Notes: generated from the letters alone by a model not told the origin. Counted from the first letter of the stretch, positions 28,116 through 39,819 are shown. The stretch is 64,000 bases of DNA from Bartonella henselae str. Houston-1 (GCF_000046705.1 NC_005956.1:310001-374000); one strand, 5' to 3'. Numbers and translations are program-made.

Positions 28116-31031
28116 ATGACTGTGAAAAATGAAACAGTAGATTATTCGAAAACTCTTTATCTACCACAAACAAATTTTCCGATGCGTGCGGGGTTGCCAC
28201 AAAAAGAACTTGAACTGATGGAGCGATGGGAAAAGAGAGGACTTTATGCCCAGTTGCGCCAGCAAGCAAAAGACCGCCCACTTTATACTCTTCATGATGG
28301 TCCACCTTATGCGAATGGCCATATTCATATTGGGCATGCTTTAAATAAAGTTTTAAAAGATGTGATTATCCGTTCATTTCAAATGCGTGGTTTTAATGCG
28401 AATTATGTACCTGGTTGGGACTGCCATGGGCTTCCGATTGAATGGAAGATTGAAGAAAAATATCGTGCGCAAGGAAAAAATAAGGATGATGTACCTCTGA
28501 ACGAATTTCGTCAAGAATGTCGTCAATTTGCACAACATTGGATAACTGTTCAAAGTGAAGAATTTAAACGCCTTGGCGTTGTTGGGGATTTTAACAGACC
28601 TTACACGACAATGGCTTTTCATGCAGAGGCACGCATTGCCAGTGAACTGATGAAGTTTGCTCTTTCAGATCAGATTTATCGTGGTTCAAAGCCTGTCATG
28701 TGGTCTGTTGTAGAGCGTACGGCTTTGGCTGAGGCAGAGATTGAATATCATGATCATGAATCGGATGTTATTTGGGTTAAATTTCCTGTTCTTCAAGCGG
28801 ATTCTAAGGATTTATATGATGCTTATGTCGTGATTTGGACAACGACTCCATGGACAATTCCAGCTAACCGTGCGGTGAGTTATTCTTCGCAGATTTCTTA
28901 TAGTATTTATGAAGTCAAAAGTGCAGAAAATGATTTTGGTCCTCAAGTTGGTGAAAAACTTCTCTTTGCTGATGCTCTGGTTATGAGTTGTGCGGAAAAA
29001 GCAAAACTTGTTTTAAAGCGTTTGCGTGTTATTTCTGCTAAAGAGTTTAAAACTCTTGTTCTTTCTCATCCACTCAAAGGATTAGCTGGAGGTTATAATA
29101 ATAAGATTGCGATGCTTGATGGTTCCCACGTAACAGAGAGTGCTGGTACAGGATTTGTTCATACAGCGCCCAGCCATGGACGTGAGGATTTTGAAATTTG
29201 GAATGCATATAAACCACTGTTGGAGCAATCTGGTATTGATTCATCTATACCGTTTCCCGTTGATGATGCTGGCTTTTATACGAAGGATGCTCCTGGTTTT
29301 GGACCAGACCGTAAAGGGGGAGCGATACGTGTTATTGATGATAATGGAAAAATGGGTGATGCCAATAAAGAGGTTATTAACGCTTTAATTAAAGCGGATC
29401 GGTTATTTGCACGGGGTCGTTTAAAACATTCCTATCCTCATAGTTGGCGTTCGAAAAAACCGATTATTTTCCGTAATACACCCCAATGGTTTATTTCGAT
29501 GGATAAAGATCTTGGAGATGGTTCAACCTTACGCAGTCGGGCTTTAAAGGCTATTTCAATGACGCGTTTTGTACCTTCTTCTGGCCAAAATCGTTTAGCT
29601 TCTATGATAGCAGATCGCCCTGATTGGGTTCTTTCTCGCCAGCGTGCATGGGGTGTTCCGATTTGTATTTTTGCCAATGAGGATGGCGTCATTCTTAAAG
29701 ATGAGCGTGTGAATGAGCGCATTTTGCGTGCTTTTGAAGCAGAAGGGGCGGATGCATGGTTTGCTGAAGGAGCACGTGAACGTTTTTTAGGTGAACGTGC
29801 GCATGAGTCTTGGATTCAGGTCGTTGATATTCTTGATGTTTGGTTTGATTCTGGAGCAAGCCATAGTTTTGTATTAGAAGATCGAGATGATTTGAACTGG
29901 CCTGCTGATGTCTATTTTGAAGGGTCTGATCAGCATCGTGGATGGTTCCAGTCTTCTCTTTTAGAAAGTTGTGGTACGCGCGCTTGTTCCCCTTATAAAG
30001 CGGTAATCACACACGGTTTTACTTTGGATGAAAATGGCAAAAAAATGTCTAAATCTTTGGGGAATACAGTTGTTCCGCAAGAAATTATTAAAACATTCGG
30101 TGCTGATATTTTTCGTCTCTGGGTCATGACAACCGATTATTGGGAAGATCAGCGCTTAGGCAAACAAATTCTTCAGACAAATGTCGATTCCTATCGTAAA
30201 TTGCGGAATGCAATTCGCTGGATGCTTGGAACTTTAGCGCATGATGAAGGAGAAGAAATATCTTATTGCGCGTTGCCAGATCTGGAAAAATTGATATTAC
30301 ATCGACTTTCTGAACTCGATCAATTGGTGAATCGAGCGTATGATGATTTTGATTTTAAAAAGATTATGCGCGCATTGTTAGATTTTTCCATCACTGAGTT
30401 ATCAGCATTTTATTTTGATATTCGCAAAGATTCTCTTTATTGTGATCCGCCTTCATCAAAAAAACGTAAAGCTTCCTTGCAGGTCGTCCGTGAAATTTTT
30501 GAGCGAATGGTCATATGGCTCGCGCCAATGTTGCCTTTTACCATGGAAGAAGCGTGGTTGGAACGTTACCCAGAAAGTACCTCTGTGCATTTGGAGCAGT
30601 TCCGCCCTGTACCAATGGAGTGGCAGAACGAATCTTTGGCTGAACGTTGGAAAAAGATCCGGCAGGTTCGTAAAGTTGTGACGGGTGCTTTAGAGCTTGA
30701 ACGCGCTGATAAGCGTATTGGATCATCTTTAGAAGCAGCGCCTATTGTTTTTATTTCTAATCCGGTTTTAAGAGAGGCGTTAGAAAATTTAGATATGGCA
30801 GAAATTTGTATCACCAGTGCTTTAACAATTACTCAGGGTGTCCCACCTTCAGATGCTTTTATTCTAAGTGATGTTGAAGGTGTTGGTGTATATCCAAGGA
30901 AGGCTTTGGGTACAAAATGTGCACGGTCATGGCGCTATACACAAGATGTTGGAAGTGATCCAACTTATCCTGATGTCTCTGCCCGTGATGCTGCTGCTTT
31001 GCGGGAATTACAGGTGCTCGGAAAGATTTAA
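28116..31031 (+). CDS. ileS: Isoleucyl-tRNA synthetase
   Basis: A 971-residue class Ia synthetase charging tRNA-Ile. The HIGH motif is in NGHIHIGHA (His71-His74), KMSKS is at residues 643-647 ([10 protein letters not shown]), and the editing domain includes [17 protein letters not shown] and [16 protein letters not shown]. The anticodon-binding domain follows. The C-terminal zinc-finger region of E. coli IleS is present only as a shell: [15 protein letters not shown] has one Cys of the first pair, and the second CxxC is replaced by DVSARD, so zinc is probably not bound. It lies downstream of the hbp array with about 200 bp between, which should carry its promoter. Confidence 0.96.
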   Translation: MTVKNETVDYSKTLYLPQTNFPMRAGLPQKELELMERWEKRGLYAQLRQQAKDRPLYTLHDGPPYANGHIHIGHALNKVLKDVIIRSFQMRGFNANYVPGWDCHGLPIEWKIEEKYRAQGKNKDDVPLNEFRQECRQFAQHWITVQSEEFKRLGVVGDFNRPYTTMAFHAEARIASELMKFALSDQIYRGSKPVMWSVVERTALAEAEIEYHDHESDVIWVKFPVLQADSKDLYDAYVVIWTTTPWTIPANRAVSYSSQISYSIYEVKSAENDFGPQVGEKLLFADALVMSCAEKAKLVLKRLRVISAKEFKTLVLSHPLKGLAGGYNNKIAMLDGSHVTESAGTGFVHTAPSHGREDFEIWNAYKPLLEQSGIDSSIPFPVDDAGFYTKDAPGFGPDRKGGAIRVIDDNGKMGDANKEVINALIKADRLFARGRLKHSYPHSWRSKKPIIFRNTPQWFISMDKDLGDGSTLRSRALKAISMTRFVPSSGQNRLASMIADRPDWVLSRQRAWGVPICIFANEDGVILKDERVNERILRAFEAEGADAWFAEGARERFLGERAHESWIQVVDILDVWFDSGASHSFVLEDRDDLNWPADVYFEGSDQHRGWFQSSLLESCGTRACSPYKAVITHGFTLDENGKKMSKSLGNTVVPQEIIKTFGADIFRLWVMTTDYWEDQRLGKQILQTNVDSYRKLRNAIRWMLGTLAHDEGEEISYCALPDLEKLILHRLSELDQLVNRAYDDFDFKKIMRALLDFSITELSAFYFDIRKDSLYCDPPSSKKRKASLQVVREIFERMVIWLAPMLPFTMEEAWLERYPESTSVHLEQFRPVPMEWQNESLAERWKKIRQVRKVVTGALELERADKRIGSSLEAAPIVFISNPVLREALENLDMAEICITSALTITQGVPPSDAFILSDVEGVGVYPRKALGTKCARSWRYTQDVGSDPTYPDVSARDAAALRELQVLGKI

Positions 31032-31226
31032 AAAACTTTGGATTAAAGGGAAAAAATACAGGATGAAAACAGCATTATTGCTGTTTGAATTCTGTGATTG
31101 ATGCCTATAACGTTTTATGATAGTAAAAGGGTTCGTTGTTTTATCTTTGGGGAGGGGTGTATGGAATTAATCTTCAATAAATCGGGCAAATATCTGTCAA
31201 CCATATACTTAAAAAATGGATAAGCA

Positions 31227-31820
31227 GTGAAAAAACGTGAAGTAAAAATATTTTCAACAAGCATGTTAGGTGTGTACCTTATTTTAACGGGATGCTCTGC
31301 TCCTACTTATGGTACAGGTAAGCCAGCTTCGTTACAGTTTTTTGAAGATGTTGCTAATATTACTTCGTTAACACCAACAAACAACAATAGTCAGCTTGTT
31401 ATGAAGCCTCATCCAAAACTTGTGATGCCAAGCTCTAGTGCTCTTCGATTTTTGCCACCACCGCAGCAAGATGTGGCACAAGAGAGCTCTTTCAATGGGA
31501 AAGCGACATTGAATCAACATACTGGTAGTGGTAAAGTTTTTGGTTTCCCCAAAAAAGTATCCTCAATGAATGGGGATATTGATAGTTCAAAAAGTGTTTC
31601 ACGATTGAGCACTAAGCAACGATATGAATATTTACGTCTTCAAAGAGCACAAGTTGGAAGTGCACAGTATCGCCAATATCTCACTGAGCCCCCTTTAAGT
31701 TATCGTCAACCGGCAAGGATTGCGCCTGTCGGTCAACAGGATAAAGATGAAGTTGAAGCTTTAAAAGAGCGTGAAAGAAAAAATACTTCGAAAATGCGAT
31801 CTGATAAGAAGAGTTTGTGA
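31227..31820 (+). CDS. Hypothetical lipoprotein
   Basis: 197 residues with a GTG start. A lipobox is clear: LGVYLILTGC-SAPTYGTG, with the Cys near residue 23 and no Asp at +2, so an outer-membrane destination is likely. The rest is polar, low in predicted structure, and ends in a charged Lys/Arg/Glu tail (EALKERERKNTSKMRSDKK). Rhizobial genomes often carry a similar small lipoprotein (CS/APTYGTG start) next to ileS; I recall the pattern but not an assigned function. It could be an envelope or barrel-assembly accessory factor, but that is only a guess. It lies 195 bp after ileS and is convergent with tadA. Confidence 0.72.
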   Translation: MKKREVKIFSTSMLGVYLILTGCSAPTYGTGKPASLQFFEDVANITSLTPTNNNSQLVMKPHPKLVMPSSSALRFLPPPQQDVAQESSFNGKATLNQHTGSGKVFGFPKKVSSMNGDIDSSKSVSRLSTKQRYEYLRLQRAQVGSAQYRQYLTEPPLSYRQPARIAPVGQQDKDEVEALKERERKNTSKMRSDKKSL

Positions 31821-31882
31821 TCTTTTAAAAGAGAACTCATCTTGTTAAAGGTCAGTTTTGGAGATAAAAAGAGAAATCATCC

Positions 31883-32329
31883 TTAACACCGCTTTTGAGC
31901 AAAAAAATCTTTAAGTAATTGTGCGGCTTCTTTTTCCTTGAAACCAGAATAGACCTCAGGACTGTGATGACATGTTGATTGCTTATAAAGACGCGGTCCA
32001 TGTTCAATAGCACCACCTTTTGGATCACTTGTTGCATAGTAGAGACGTCGTATGCGTGCAAATGAAATGGCTGCAGCACACATAGCACAAGGTTCGAGCG
32101 TTACATAAAGGTCACAATCAGGAAGTCTTTCGCTTTGGAATGCTGCGCAAGCCATACGGATAACGCGGATTTCTGCGTGTCCTGTAGGATCATATGCGGC
32201 TTTTATAGAGTTCCCAGCACGTACAATAATTGATTGACCGCGGGTGATAACTGCGCCTACAGGGACTTCATCTTTTTTTGCTGCCCATTGTGCTTCTAAC
32301 AGGGCTATTTCCATGGGAGTTAAAGTCAT
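31883..32329 (-). CDS. tadA: tRNA-specific adenosine deaminase
   Basis: A 148-residue zinc deaminase that converts A34 to inosine in the anticodon of tRNA-Arg(ACG). The active-site motif is TGHAEIRVI (His51 zinc ligand, Glu53 proton shuttle), with the second zinc site EPCAMCA (Cys81, Cys84). The start MTLTPMEIAL and the EVPVGAVI segment are typical. The length is normal. The gene runs opposite to its neighbours, between the lipoprotein and rluB; about 175 bp upstream separates it from rluB and should hold divergent promoters. Confidence 0.93.
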   Translation of the reverse strand: MTLTPMEIALLEAQWAAKKDEVPVGAVITRGQSIIVRAGNSIKAAYDPTGHAEIRVIRMACAAFQSERLPDCDLYVTLEPCAMCAAAISFARIRRLYYATSDPKGGAIEHGPRLYKQSTCHHSPEVYSGFKEKEAAQLLKDFFAQKRC

Positions 32330-32505
32330 ACTGTTCTTTCTACTTTAAAGTTTAGAGAGCCAAAAGGCTTCTTCTATTCATAGAGAGGTGTGCTGTGAAG
32401 TAAATGAGCTCTTTCTTATTTAACAAAGGGGATGTGATTGCTTTTGAAACTATTTAAAACCAACTTGCAAGTAAATGGGTACATTATGCTGCTAAAGGAT
32501 AGAAA

Positions 32506-34002
32506 ATGATAAACGATTGTGCTACTCCCCTTTTTCAGGATAAGCAGTATGGTGCGTGTGAACAATTTGCTGAACGTACTAGAAGAGATTGGTGTGAAAA
32601 GCAAATGAATGAAAACAGTGAGAGTGAGCGAATTGCTAAAAGATTAGCACGTGCTGGTATTGCATCGCGTCGTGATGCGGAAATGATGATTCTTGCAGGT
32701 CGTATTGTTGTTAATGGCACAGTTGTGACGACTCCTGCTTTGAATGTTACGCGCTCAGATGTTATTAAAGTTGATGGCAAGCCTTTGTCTCCTATAGAAA
32801 GAACGCGTTTATGGCTTTACCACAAGCCAGCAGGGCTTGTCACGACGCATCGTGATCCTGAAGGAAGGCCGACAGTATTTAGCAATTTGCCGAAGGAAAT
32901 GCCTCGTGTTCTTTCTGTGGGCAGGCTTGACATTAATACGGAAGGGCTTTTGTTGTTAACCAATGATGGTGGTTTAGCACGTGTATTAGAGCTTCCTTTA
33001 ACGGGATGGGTGCGAAAATATCGTGTTCGTGCTCATGGAAGAGTGAAACAGAGTGCGCTTGATAACCTTAAAAATGGCATTGCAATTGATGGTATTTTTT
33101 ATGGTTCAATTGAAGCATCGATTGAACGTGAACAAGGATCAAATATTTGGCTTTCTGTAGCTTTGCGTGAAGGAAAAAATCGTGAAATAAAGAATATTCT
33201 GGGTGCGTTAGGATTATCGGTCAATCGTTTAATTCGTATATCTTATGGTCCATTCCAGCTCTCTGATTTAGAAGAAGGAGCAGTTCGTGAGATAAAAGGT
33301 CGGATGCTACGTGATCAATTAGGGGAGCGTTTAATTATGCAAGCCAATGCAGATTTTGATGCTCCTATTCTCAAGCCTTTTTCGAATACTGCGGTTGTTG
33401 CGGAAAAACGAAGTCATAAAGATCTTACTGTTGCAAATGATGGCTGGATTTCTTCACATGGTGGAGATTTACGGCGCAGACAGAGAAAGAGCTCTGCTGA
33501 GCGCGGTCGAACGCGATTGAGTACAAAACTAGATAAGAAGTTTATGGGCAAAGAGAAGAGCGAGGAGGGAAAAATAGAGCGTTTTTTGCCTCGTTCTCGC
33601 CATTCTAATGTTTGGATGGCACCTGGTGCACGTCCGCAAAGTGCACATAGAAAATCTTTCTATAGTGAGGGTATTCATCATGCTCATAAGAGCGATTTGT
33701 CCGTTAACAGATCTTTCCATAGGGCAAAACAGTCAAAAGATCAGTTGCGGAAAGAAAAGGGCGTTGGTTTTGATCAAAAACGGGGCAAAACTTCTTATAG
33801 TAAGGCGCGTGTTTCTAACAAAAAGGGTGATTTTTTTAAGAAAGAAGGAAAGGTTATGAAAGACAGTCATGATGAGCATCCTTTTGAAAATAGGCGAAGA
33901 GCGAAATCATTTGATGGAACTATGAAGAAATCTAGAACGCATAGCGGTCATACAAAAACAGCGAAGCGATTTGGAGGGTCCCGTGCGAGTCGTCGGCGGT
34001 AA
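32506..34002 (+). CDS. rluB: 23S rRNA pseudouridine synthase (RsuA/RluB family) with long basic tail
   Basis: 498 residues. An S4 RNA-binding domain ([19 protein letters not shown]...) comes first, then the catalytic RsuA/RluB domain: [19 protein letters not shown], and [20 protein letters not shown] with the catalytic Asp. Everything after about residue 290 is an extra tail of roughly 200 Lys/Arg/Ser/His-rich residues without a recognised fold, probably disordered and RNA-binding. Two starts are possible: 32506, with AAAGGA upstream, and the ATG at 32605, which fits the core domain better. The RluB target would be U2605 of 23S rRNA (by family). Its 3' end overlaps rsmD, so the two rRNA-modifying genes are coupled. 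Confidence 0.85.
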   Translation: MINDCATPLFQDKQYGACEQFAERTRRDWCEKQMNENSESERIAKRLARAGIASRRDAEMMILAGRIVVNGTVVTTPALNVTRSDVIKVDGKPLSPIERTRLWLYHKPAGLVTTHRDPEGRPTVFSNLPKEMPRVLSVGRLDINTEGLLLLTNDGGLARVLELPLTGWVRKYRVRAHGRVKQSALDNLKNGIAIDGIFYGSIEASIEREQGSNIWLSVALREGKNREIKNILGALGLSVNRLIRISYGPFQLSDLEEGAVREIKGRMLRDQLGERLIMQANADFDAPILKPFSNTAVVAEKRSHKDLTVANDGWISSHGGDLRRRQRKSSAERGRTRLSTKLDKKFMGKEKSEEGKIERFLPRSRHSNVWMAPGARPQSAHRKSFYSEGIHHAHKSDLSVNRSFHRAKQSKDQLRKEKGVGFDQKRGKTSYSKARVSNKKGDFFKKEGKVMKDSHDEHPFENRRRAKSFDGTMKKSRTHSGHTKTAKRFGGSRASRRR

Positions 34003-34552
34003 ATTTGCTGGGCGTGTTTTGTTTGCACCTGTAGGGCAGTCGATTCGTCCAACGAGTGATCGTACGCGCGAAAGTCTTTTCAATATTTTTGCAAGCCAAG
34101 AAGGGCAATTTTGGGTCAACAAACGTATTCTTGATCTTTTTGCCGGCACTGGTGCTTTAGGCATAGAAGCTCTATCGCGTGGGGCAAAAGCTGCTGTTTT
34201 TGTTGAAAACTCTGTTGAGGGGCGTGGACTGATACAAAAAAATCTTGAAGCTCTTGAATTACAGTCAATTGGGCGCATCTTGCGTCGTGATGCTACCAAA
34301 CTTGGCAATATTGGCACAATGCTTCCATTTGATGTAATTTGTGCGGATCCTCCTTATGGTCGTTGTTTAGGTGAGCGTGCTTTTATGGAAGTGTTACAGG
34401 GAGGGTGGGCAAAAGCTAATACACTCTTCGTGCTTGAAGAAAAGAAAGACGCGATTATTCATTTACCTGAGATATTTTATCTAGATGATGAGCGTTTTTA
34501 TGGTGAGACAACAATACGTTTTTATAAACTGCGATCATCGCTTCAGGTTTAA
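33983..34552 (+). CDS. rsmD: 16S rRNA (guanine966-N2)-methyltransferase
   Basis: A 189-residue SAM-dependent methyltransferase acting on G966 of 16S rRNA. The start is taken as the GTG at 33983, because GGAGGG lies just upstream and it gives the canonical opening M(V)[10 protein letters not shown]. The SAM-binding motif is [19 protein letters not shown] and the catalytic motif is CADPPYG (DPPY). It overlaps the 3' end of rluB by 20 bp, giving a coupled pair of rRNA-modification genes. The length is normal for RsmD. Confidence 0.92.
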   Translation: MRVVGGKFAGRVLFAPVGQSIRPTSDRTRESLFNIFASQEGQFWVNKRILDLFAGTGALGIEALSRGAKAAVFVENSVEGRGLIQKNLEALELQSIGRILRRDATKLGNIGTMLPFDVICADPPYGRCLGERAFMEVLQGGWAKANTLFVLEEKKDAIIHLPEIFYLDDERFYGETTIRFYKLRSSLQV

Positions 34553-37406
34553 GAAGTTCTCATTTTGACTCGATAGATGAAAAAAATTATTCTGTACAGT
34601 TTTTTCATGTGCTCTTCTTTTAGACGTTCTGCTTTGTAACGTAAGTGATGGAGCAAAGATTATAAAATTTTATTTTTTCATCAAGAGCTTTACGATCATG
34701 CCAAATAAAATGGTTTCTTTATGTATTGATTTTTATAGCAGTCTTTCTGCATTTTAATACCTTAAAGATATGGCAAGTATAGTATAAACGAGATGATTGA
34801 TAACCATGCAATGTATTTTTTTAACGAATGCATGGGAGAATGTTTTATCTCTTGAGAAAGAATTTTAGCAATTTCAAACTTTGCTTCTAATCCGGTAACT
34901 ATTTGTAGAGCATCTTCGTAACAAGAAATTGATTTATAAAGGTAATTTATCTTTTTCATGTTGAATTCAAGCTTCGAATAAAGTCAAATTTTCTCATTGC
35001 AAATCGGTTCATGATGAATCAATAAAAACCATTCGCTTATATGTCATTAAGAGAAAGCAATGTGGTTATAAAATTTGTTTAAGAAAAGAGTAAAATGCCC
35101 TTTATGAACTGTCTCAATGTGAGAGAAGTCGCACCATTTTAAATTGGTAAATAGAATAATGGTGTTGGCTTGTACCTTCATAAGTTCAAAGATGGTGATG
35201 CATGATTTGAGATATATTTTAAGGCAATAACTATGACTTCTTTTGGCTTAATTTTTTAGCTGCACCGTTGTAATCAACAGCTCATCAGAAACGTACAGAT
35301 TTAATTCACTCAGTTTTCTTTTTATCCTCAACGGTATGGAAAGACCACTTTCGTTATGTGATAATTAAATAAAGAAGAGACATTTCATGTCGTATAAAGA
35401 ATGTTCCTTGTTTTATGAAAGAATGGGTATGAACGAAACATTGGATAGCTGAAATTTCTCTATCTCACGCATGCTTTGCAACCGAATTTGGCTTGCTTCA
35501 AATTTATTATGGCAGGGCAGAGCCACTTCAAAAAAACTCTAAGAGAGATGAAGTCTTTATTTATTGTCTCCGATGTGAAATGCATTCTGATCAGGTTATT
35601 CAAAGAATAGAGTTTCAATGTATAATTAAAGATAACTATGTTTATCAAGTTGAGCAAGCACATCATTTTGTACCTTTTCGAAAAAGGGTTATTTTTAATA
35701 AACAGGCACAATCGGTTGTTTTAAAAAAAGTTCAAGGACTTGTGTTTTTAACCAATTCTCATTGGAGAATGTTAGCGCGATGGGGTTTTTTTTGAAATTA
35801 CAACTTATGATGTAGTCTGAATTCGTGAAGCAATGGTAATCTAAAAGCGAATTATTCATCTATTTTTGTGAGAAAAGATTTTTTATAGAAATTTGAAGGA
35901 TCTCAGTTGGTTACGGCAAGAGTTTAAAATGATCAATTGGTCTCAACTTACGTTTCATAATGTTTTATGAAAGTTTTCCAAGATTTAAGAGTAATCAGAT
36001 CTTTGATTGTTGCGTGAAAAAAATGGCAACAATATACTTTTTATGTATGTTAGAAAAAAACGTGTAGCATTAAGACAATCTAGATTTTGAGAATACAAGA
36101 AAGAACTTATACCTTTATTGTCGTATCTATAAGCTAAGGATTGCAGGTGTACTGAGAAAAAGATTACAGGATTTTCTTTATAAAACTTTTATGAAATGAG
36201 GAGGGTGAATAAAAACCTTCTGTTTTTGTTTATTAAGAACGCTTTTTGTATTTGCAGTAACAACTTTTGTTTCTGAGTTTTTTGGTATTTTGCCGATGCT
36301 TTATCTTAATAGTACTTGCATTTATAACACTATGTTTGTTCTTGTAGAGCCTAGTAACCTTCGCGATAGCACTTTCTTTTACAACTGATCTAGAATAGAA
36401 AGAAAGATTTTAAATCTAAGAATTTTTGTTATCCTGCACATCTCTGTTTTTAATCTGATAATTTGAAGATATAATATATGTTAATCACTGTAGAACAAAT
36501 AAATTATGGCAGTTTTTAAGTATCCTGCCATTGCTGTAAATGGTCACTTTGACATTACTTTTTGACGTACTTAAAATATAAATTGTAAAGAAGAGGACCT
36601 GAATGTTTAAAGGAATACATAGCAAAAAAATTAATACACAGCAAGTGCAGAGCAAGTTTGGGCTATGTGGGAAGATGTTACGACTTAGCCATTATGGGGA
36701 TCATAAACTTGATTGGGGAACAAAGCAGGAACTGTAGAATGTATGAAGCCTAAAAAAGGGCCGAAAGTGATTTTTATTCTTGATAAAGTGATAAAAATAT
36801 TTGTTTTTCTAATTATACTACACTTCCTTTTACGCGCATGATCTTTAATCATGAGTATATTACTTCAACGGAGTCAAATTCTCCAAACAACAAAATTTGT
36901 CATACGATAACGATGTCTGGCTTACTTTATCTCCTTTTGGGAGTGATTATTGGATCGAAAATTATATTACATCTTCGCGATACAATGTTTGCAATGAGTT
37001 GTCATGCTCTTGCTGACAATCGAACTATTTTGTAGCGATAAGTATTTCAAAAAGATAATGAGTTTAAAAAAATTGTTTAGATCATTTTGTGATTGTGATT
37101 ATTGGGGGACTTGAAAATGTTTGGTTAAGGTTAAGAATTATTGCATGATCTTCTCTTGGTTCGATGGTACTATAAAGTTATTTGGTGGAATGGTAGAAGC
37201 GAATTAAAAAGGTTGAAGCTCAAGAAATTTACAATATTTTGTGTCTTTTTGGAAAGCAGCTAAAAGAGAAGTTTTTTGATTTATTGAAGGAAAAAAATGC
37301 ATGAATAGTGCATAATTTTTATCGATGAGCATACAAGAGTTACATCTTTGTATAAATTGGCCAAATTACATATCAATGTAAATGATTAATATTTAAAGGA
37401 GTCATA
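34553..37406. other. Long decayed stretch of about 2.85 kb
   Basis: No intact gene is supported. Pieces look like former coding sequence: a 120-codon frame without a start (35428-35795), a 44-codon piece at 36603-36737 (MFKGIHSKKINTQQVQ ... GDHKLDWGTKQEL), and a 65-codon frame with one TM-like segment at 36838-37035. A minus-strand 65-codon frame (34762-34959) ends in a hydrophobic segment but has no ribosome-binding site. None could be assigned to a family. Confidence 0.5.
35428..35795 (+). pseudogene. Unrecognised ORF fragment without a start codon
   Basis: An open frame of about 120 codons (ATEFGLLQIYYGRAEPLQKN ... VFIYCLRCEMHSDQ ... LARWGFF) whose composition is protein-like but which has no ATG or GTG with a ribosome-binding site at the 5' end. 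A preceding short piece, MSYKECSLFYERMGMNETLD (from 35388), may be its displaced N-terminus. The family is not recognised. Confidence 0.35.
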
Positions 37407-38738
37407 ATGACTGACAAGAACCAGATTGATAAAGCCGCTTCGTTGGTTGAGGAGGCAAAGCGTTCTGGGGCAGATGCTGCTGATGCTGTTATTGTTCGCG
37501 CACATTCTACCAGTGTATCGGTTCGTTTTGGAAAAGTCGAATCGACAGAAGCTTCAGAGAGCGATAATTTTACGTTAAGGGTTTTTGTCGGTAAGAAAGT
37601 AGCAAGTGTTTCTGCCAATTTAGCAACTTTTCCGCAAGAACTAGCAGAACGTGCTGTTGCGATGGCTAAAGCTTCTCCGGATAGTCTATTTGAAGGTTTA
37701 GCAGATAAAGAGTATTTGGCTACGCATCCTAAAGATCTTGATCTTTTTGATAATTTTGTTCCAAACAGTCATTTTTTAACAGAAGATGCTTTAAAAATGG
37801 AAGCAGCAGCTCTTAGCGTTAAAGGGGTAAGCAATTCTGGAGGAGCTGCGACAGCTTATGGCTGTAGCGGATTTGTTCTTGTGACCAGCGATGGTTTTTG
37901 TGGAGCCTATCGTTCCAGTTTTTTTTCACGTTCTTGCAGTGCGCTTGCTGGGGAGGGCACGGCGATGGAGCGGGATTATGATTATACAACTGCTTTACAT
38001 TTTTCTGATTTAGAAGCAGCAGAAATTGTAGGCAGAAATGCGGGATTAGGCGCAGTTCGACGTTTGGGAGCAGTTCGTGCTGCAACTGGGGGTGTTGATG
38101 TTATTTTTGATCCGCGTACGGCTCGTGGAATTGCTGGACATATCGCGCATATGGTGAATGGAGCATCTGTAGCTCGCAAAACAAGTCTTTTACAAAATTT
38201 TTTGGGAAAAGCGGTGATGAAGCCTTATGTGAATGTGACAGATCAACCTTTGCGATTACGTGGAAATTCTTCTCGTCCTTTTGATGGAGAAGGGGTAGAG
38301 GGGCAAACATTGCATATTATTGAAAATGGTATCTTACAAAATTGGCTTCTTTCATCATCTTCAGCGCGTGAATTAGGTCTTAAAACCAATGGTCACGGTG
38401 TGCGTTCGGCGTCGTCGGTTCAGCCTGCGCGTACCAATTTTGCTATTGAGCCGGGTTTAGTATCACCTCACGATATGATAAAAGATTTGCAGAGCGGTTT
38501 TTATGTTACAGAATTATTTGGGCATGGCGTTGATTTTGTTACCGGCCAGTATAGTCGTGGAGCTTCGGGCTTTTGGATTGAAAATGGTGAGATCACTTAT
38601 CCAGTGAGTGAAGTAACGTTAGGTTCTAATTTGCTCCATATGTTAGCACATTTAACACCCGCGAGCGATATTGATCGGCGTTATGGTACAGCTGCTCCGA
38701 CATTGTTAATTGAAGGAATGACTCTTGCAGGAAAATAA
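37407..38738 (+). CDS. pmbA: TldE/PmbA-family metalloprotease subunit
   Basis: 443 residues, the TldE (PmbA) half of the TldD/TldE heterodimeric protease that in E. coli matures microcin B17 and degrades CcdA. Signature segments are VEEAKRSGADAADAVIVRA and VRFGKVESTEASESDNFTLRV at the N-terminus, and GIAGHIAHMVNGASVARKTS in the C-terminal part. There is no HExxxH, as expected for TldE rather than TldD; TldD is not in the window. The 3' end overlaps the next gene by 14 bp. Its function in bacteria without microcins is general peptide turnover (inference). Confidence 0.92.
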   Translation: MTDKNQIDKAASLVEEAKRSGADAADAVIVRAHSTSVSVRFGKVESTEASESDNFTLRVFVGKKVASVSANLATFPQELAERAVAMAKASPDSLFEGLADKEYLATHPKDLDLFDNFVPNSHFLTEDALKMEAAALSVKGVSNSGGAATAYGCSGFVLVTSDGFCGAYRSSFFSRSCSALAGEGTAMERDYDYTTALHFSDLEAAEIVGRNAGLGAVRRLGAVRAATGGVDVIFDPRTARGIAGHIAHMVNGASVARKTSLLQNFLGKAVMKPYVNVTDQPLRLRGNSSRPFDGEGVEGQTLHIIENGILQNWLLSSSSARELGLKTNGHGVRSASSVQPARTNFAIEPGLVSPHDMIKDLQSGFYVTELFGHGVDFVTGQYSRGASGFWIENGEITYPVSEVTLGSNLLHMLAHLTPASDIDRRYGTAAPTLLIEGMTLAGK

Positions 38739-39528
38739 CACACATCATTCTTCTGACCTAAATCTTTTACTTGATGTTTGTCGAGAGGCAGGAAATTTAG
38801 CGATGAAGTATTTTGGATGTGAATTGGATGTTTGGATTAAAGAGGGCAATTCACCAGTCAGTGAGGCAGATTTAGCAGTTGATCACTTTTTAAAGGAAAG
38901 GCTTCTTGTAGCACGTCCGAATTATGGATGGATTTCAGAAGAAACAAAAGATAATCGGAGTCAACGGAGCTATGAACGCTCTTTTGTGGTTGATCCTATT
39001 GATGGAACGCGTGGTTTTCTTTCTGGCAGTACCTATTGGTGTGTTTCTATTGCCATTATTGAGAATGGGCGCCCCATCATAGGTGTTGTCCAGTGTCCTG
39101 CTCAAGGGAACGTTTATGCAGCTGTTACTGGTGAAGGGGCGACGTTAAATGGCATAAAGCTTCCTCTTTTGCCATCTCAGGTTAATCGAAAATATAAAGT
39201 TTCGCTTGACAAATCGCTAGCTCAAAAATTGCCGGATGATTTTTGTAATCAGGTTAGTTTTTACCGTCACATTCCTTCTCTTGCCTATCGTATTGTTCTT
39301 GTTGCACAAGGTGAGATCGATATTGTGTTAATTCGTCCGAATTGTCATGCGTGGGATATTGCCGCTGCTGATCTTATTTTGCAGGAATGTGGGGGGTATT
39401 TTCTGCCACTTGATGCACCTTTTTTATCGTATGGGATTGAACCTTATCAATATGGATTTTTAGTTGCTGGCAAAAATAATTGCTGTCAAAATATGATAGA
39501 TGTTGTTCGTCAAGCAAAGTTAGTTTAA
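38725..39528 (+). CDS. Inositol-monophosphatase-family phosphatase (CysQ-like)
   Basis: A 267-residue Mg-dependent, lithium-sensitive phosphatase. The metal-binding motif VVDPIDGTRGFLSG and the upstream WISEETKDN, plus the second motif HAWDIAAADLILQECGG, are all present. The GTRGF wording fits 3'(2'),5'-bisphosphate nucleotidase (CysQ) and relatives better than inositol-1-phosphatase, but the substrate cannot be fixed. The start is a TTG inside the end of pmbA, with GAAGGA 7 bases upstream; no ATG exists before residue 23. Co-transcribed with pmbA and DUF4170. Confidence 0.85.
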   Translation: MQENNTHHSSDLNLLLDVCREAGNLAMKYFGCELDVWIKEGNSPVSEADLAVDHFLKERLLVARPNYGWISEETKDNRSQRSYERSFVVDPIDGTRGFLSGSTYWCVSIAIIENGRPIIGVVQCPAQGNVYAAVTGEGATLNGIKLPLLPSQVNRKYKVSLDKSLAQKLPDDFCNQVSFYRHIPSLAYRIVLVAQGEIDIVLIRPNCHAWDIAAADLILQECGGYFLPLDAPFLSYGIEPYQYGFLVAGKNNCCQNMIDVVRQAKLV

Positions 39529-39573
39529 TCACATAAAAACGCGCTAAAATCTCTAAATGATATGGAGGCACAC

Positions 39574-39819
39574 ATGATTGAAACCAACGAAAAAAAACAA
39601 TATTTGCATCTTGTATTTGGTGGAGAATTAAAAAATCTCAATAGTAATCAATTTAAGAATGTTGATGATTTAGATGTAGTTGGTATTTTTCCTGATTACC
39701 AATCAGCGCAAGAGGCATGGCATGCGAAAGCGCAAAGCACTGTAGACAACGCATTGCAACGTTATTACATTCTAGACTTGCATCGGCTTCTTGATCTAGA
39801 AAATGGCGATGCAGAGTAA
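39574..39819 (+). CDS. DUF4170 family protein
   Basis: 81 residues from the ATG at 39574, which follows GGAGG by 6 bases (an in-frame ATG at 39562 lies before that SD). It matches my memory of the small alphaproteobacterial DUF4170 family: YLHLVFGGELKNL, VVGIFPDYQSAQEAWHAKAQ and a C-terminal YILDLHRLLD. No catalytic residues are known for the family. In rhizobia it sits between the cysQ-like phosphatase and the lipid A/Kdo genes, as here, which hints at an envelope link without proving it. Confidence 0.8.
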   Translation: MIETNEKKQYLHLVFGGELKNLNSNQFKNVDDLDVVGIFPDYQSAQEAWHAKAQSTVDNALQRYYILDLHRLLDLENGDAE

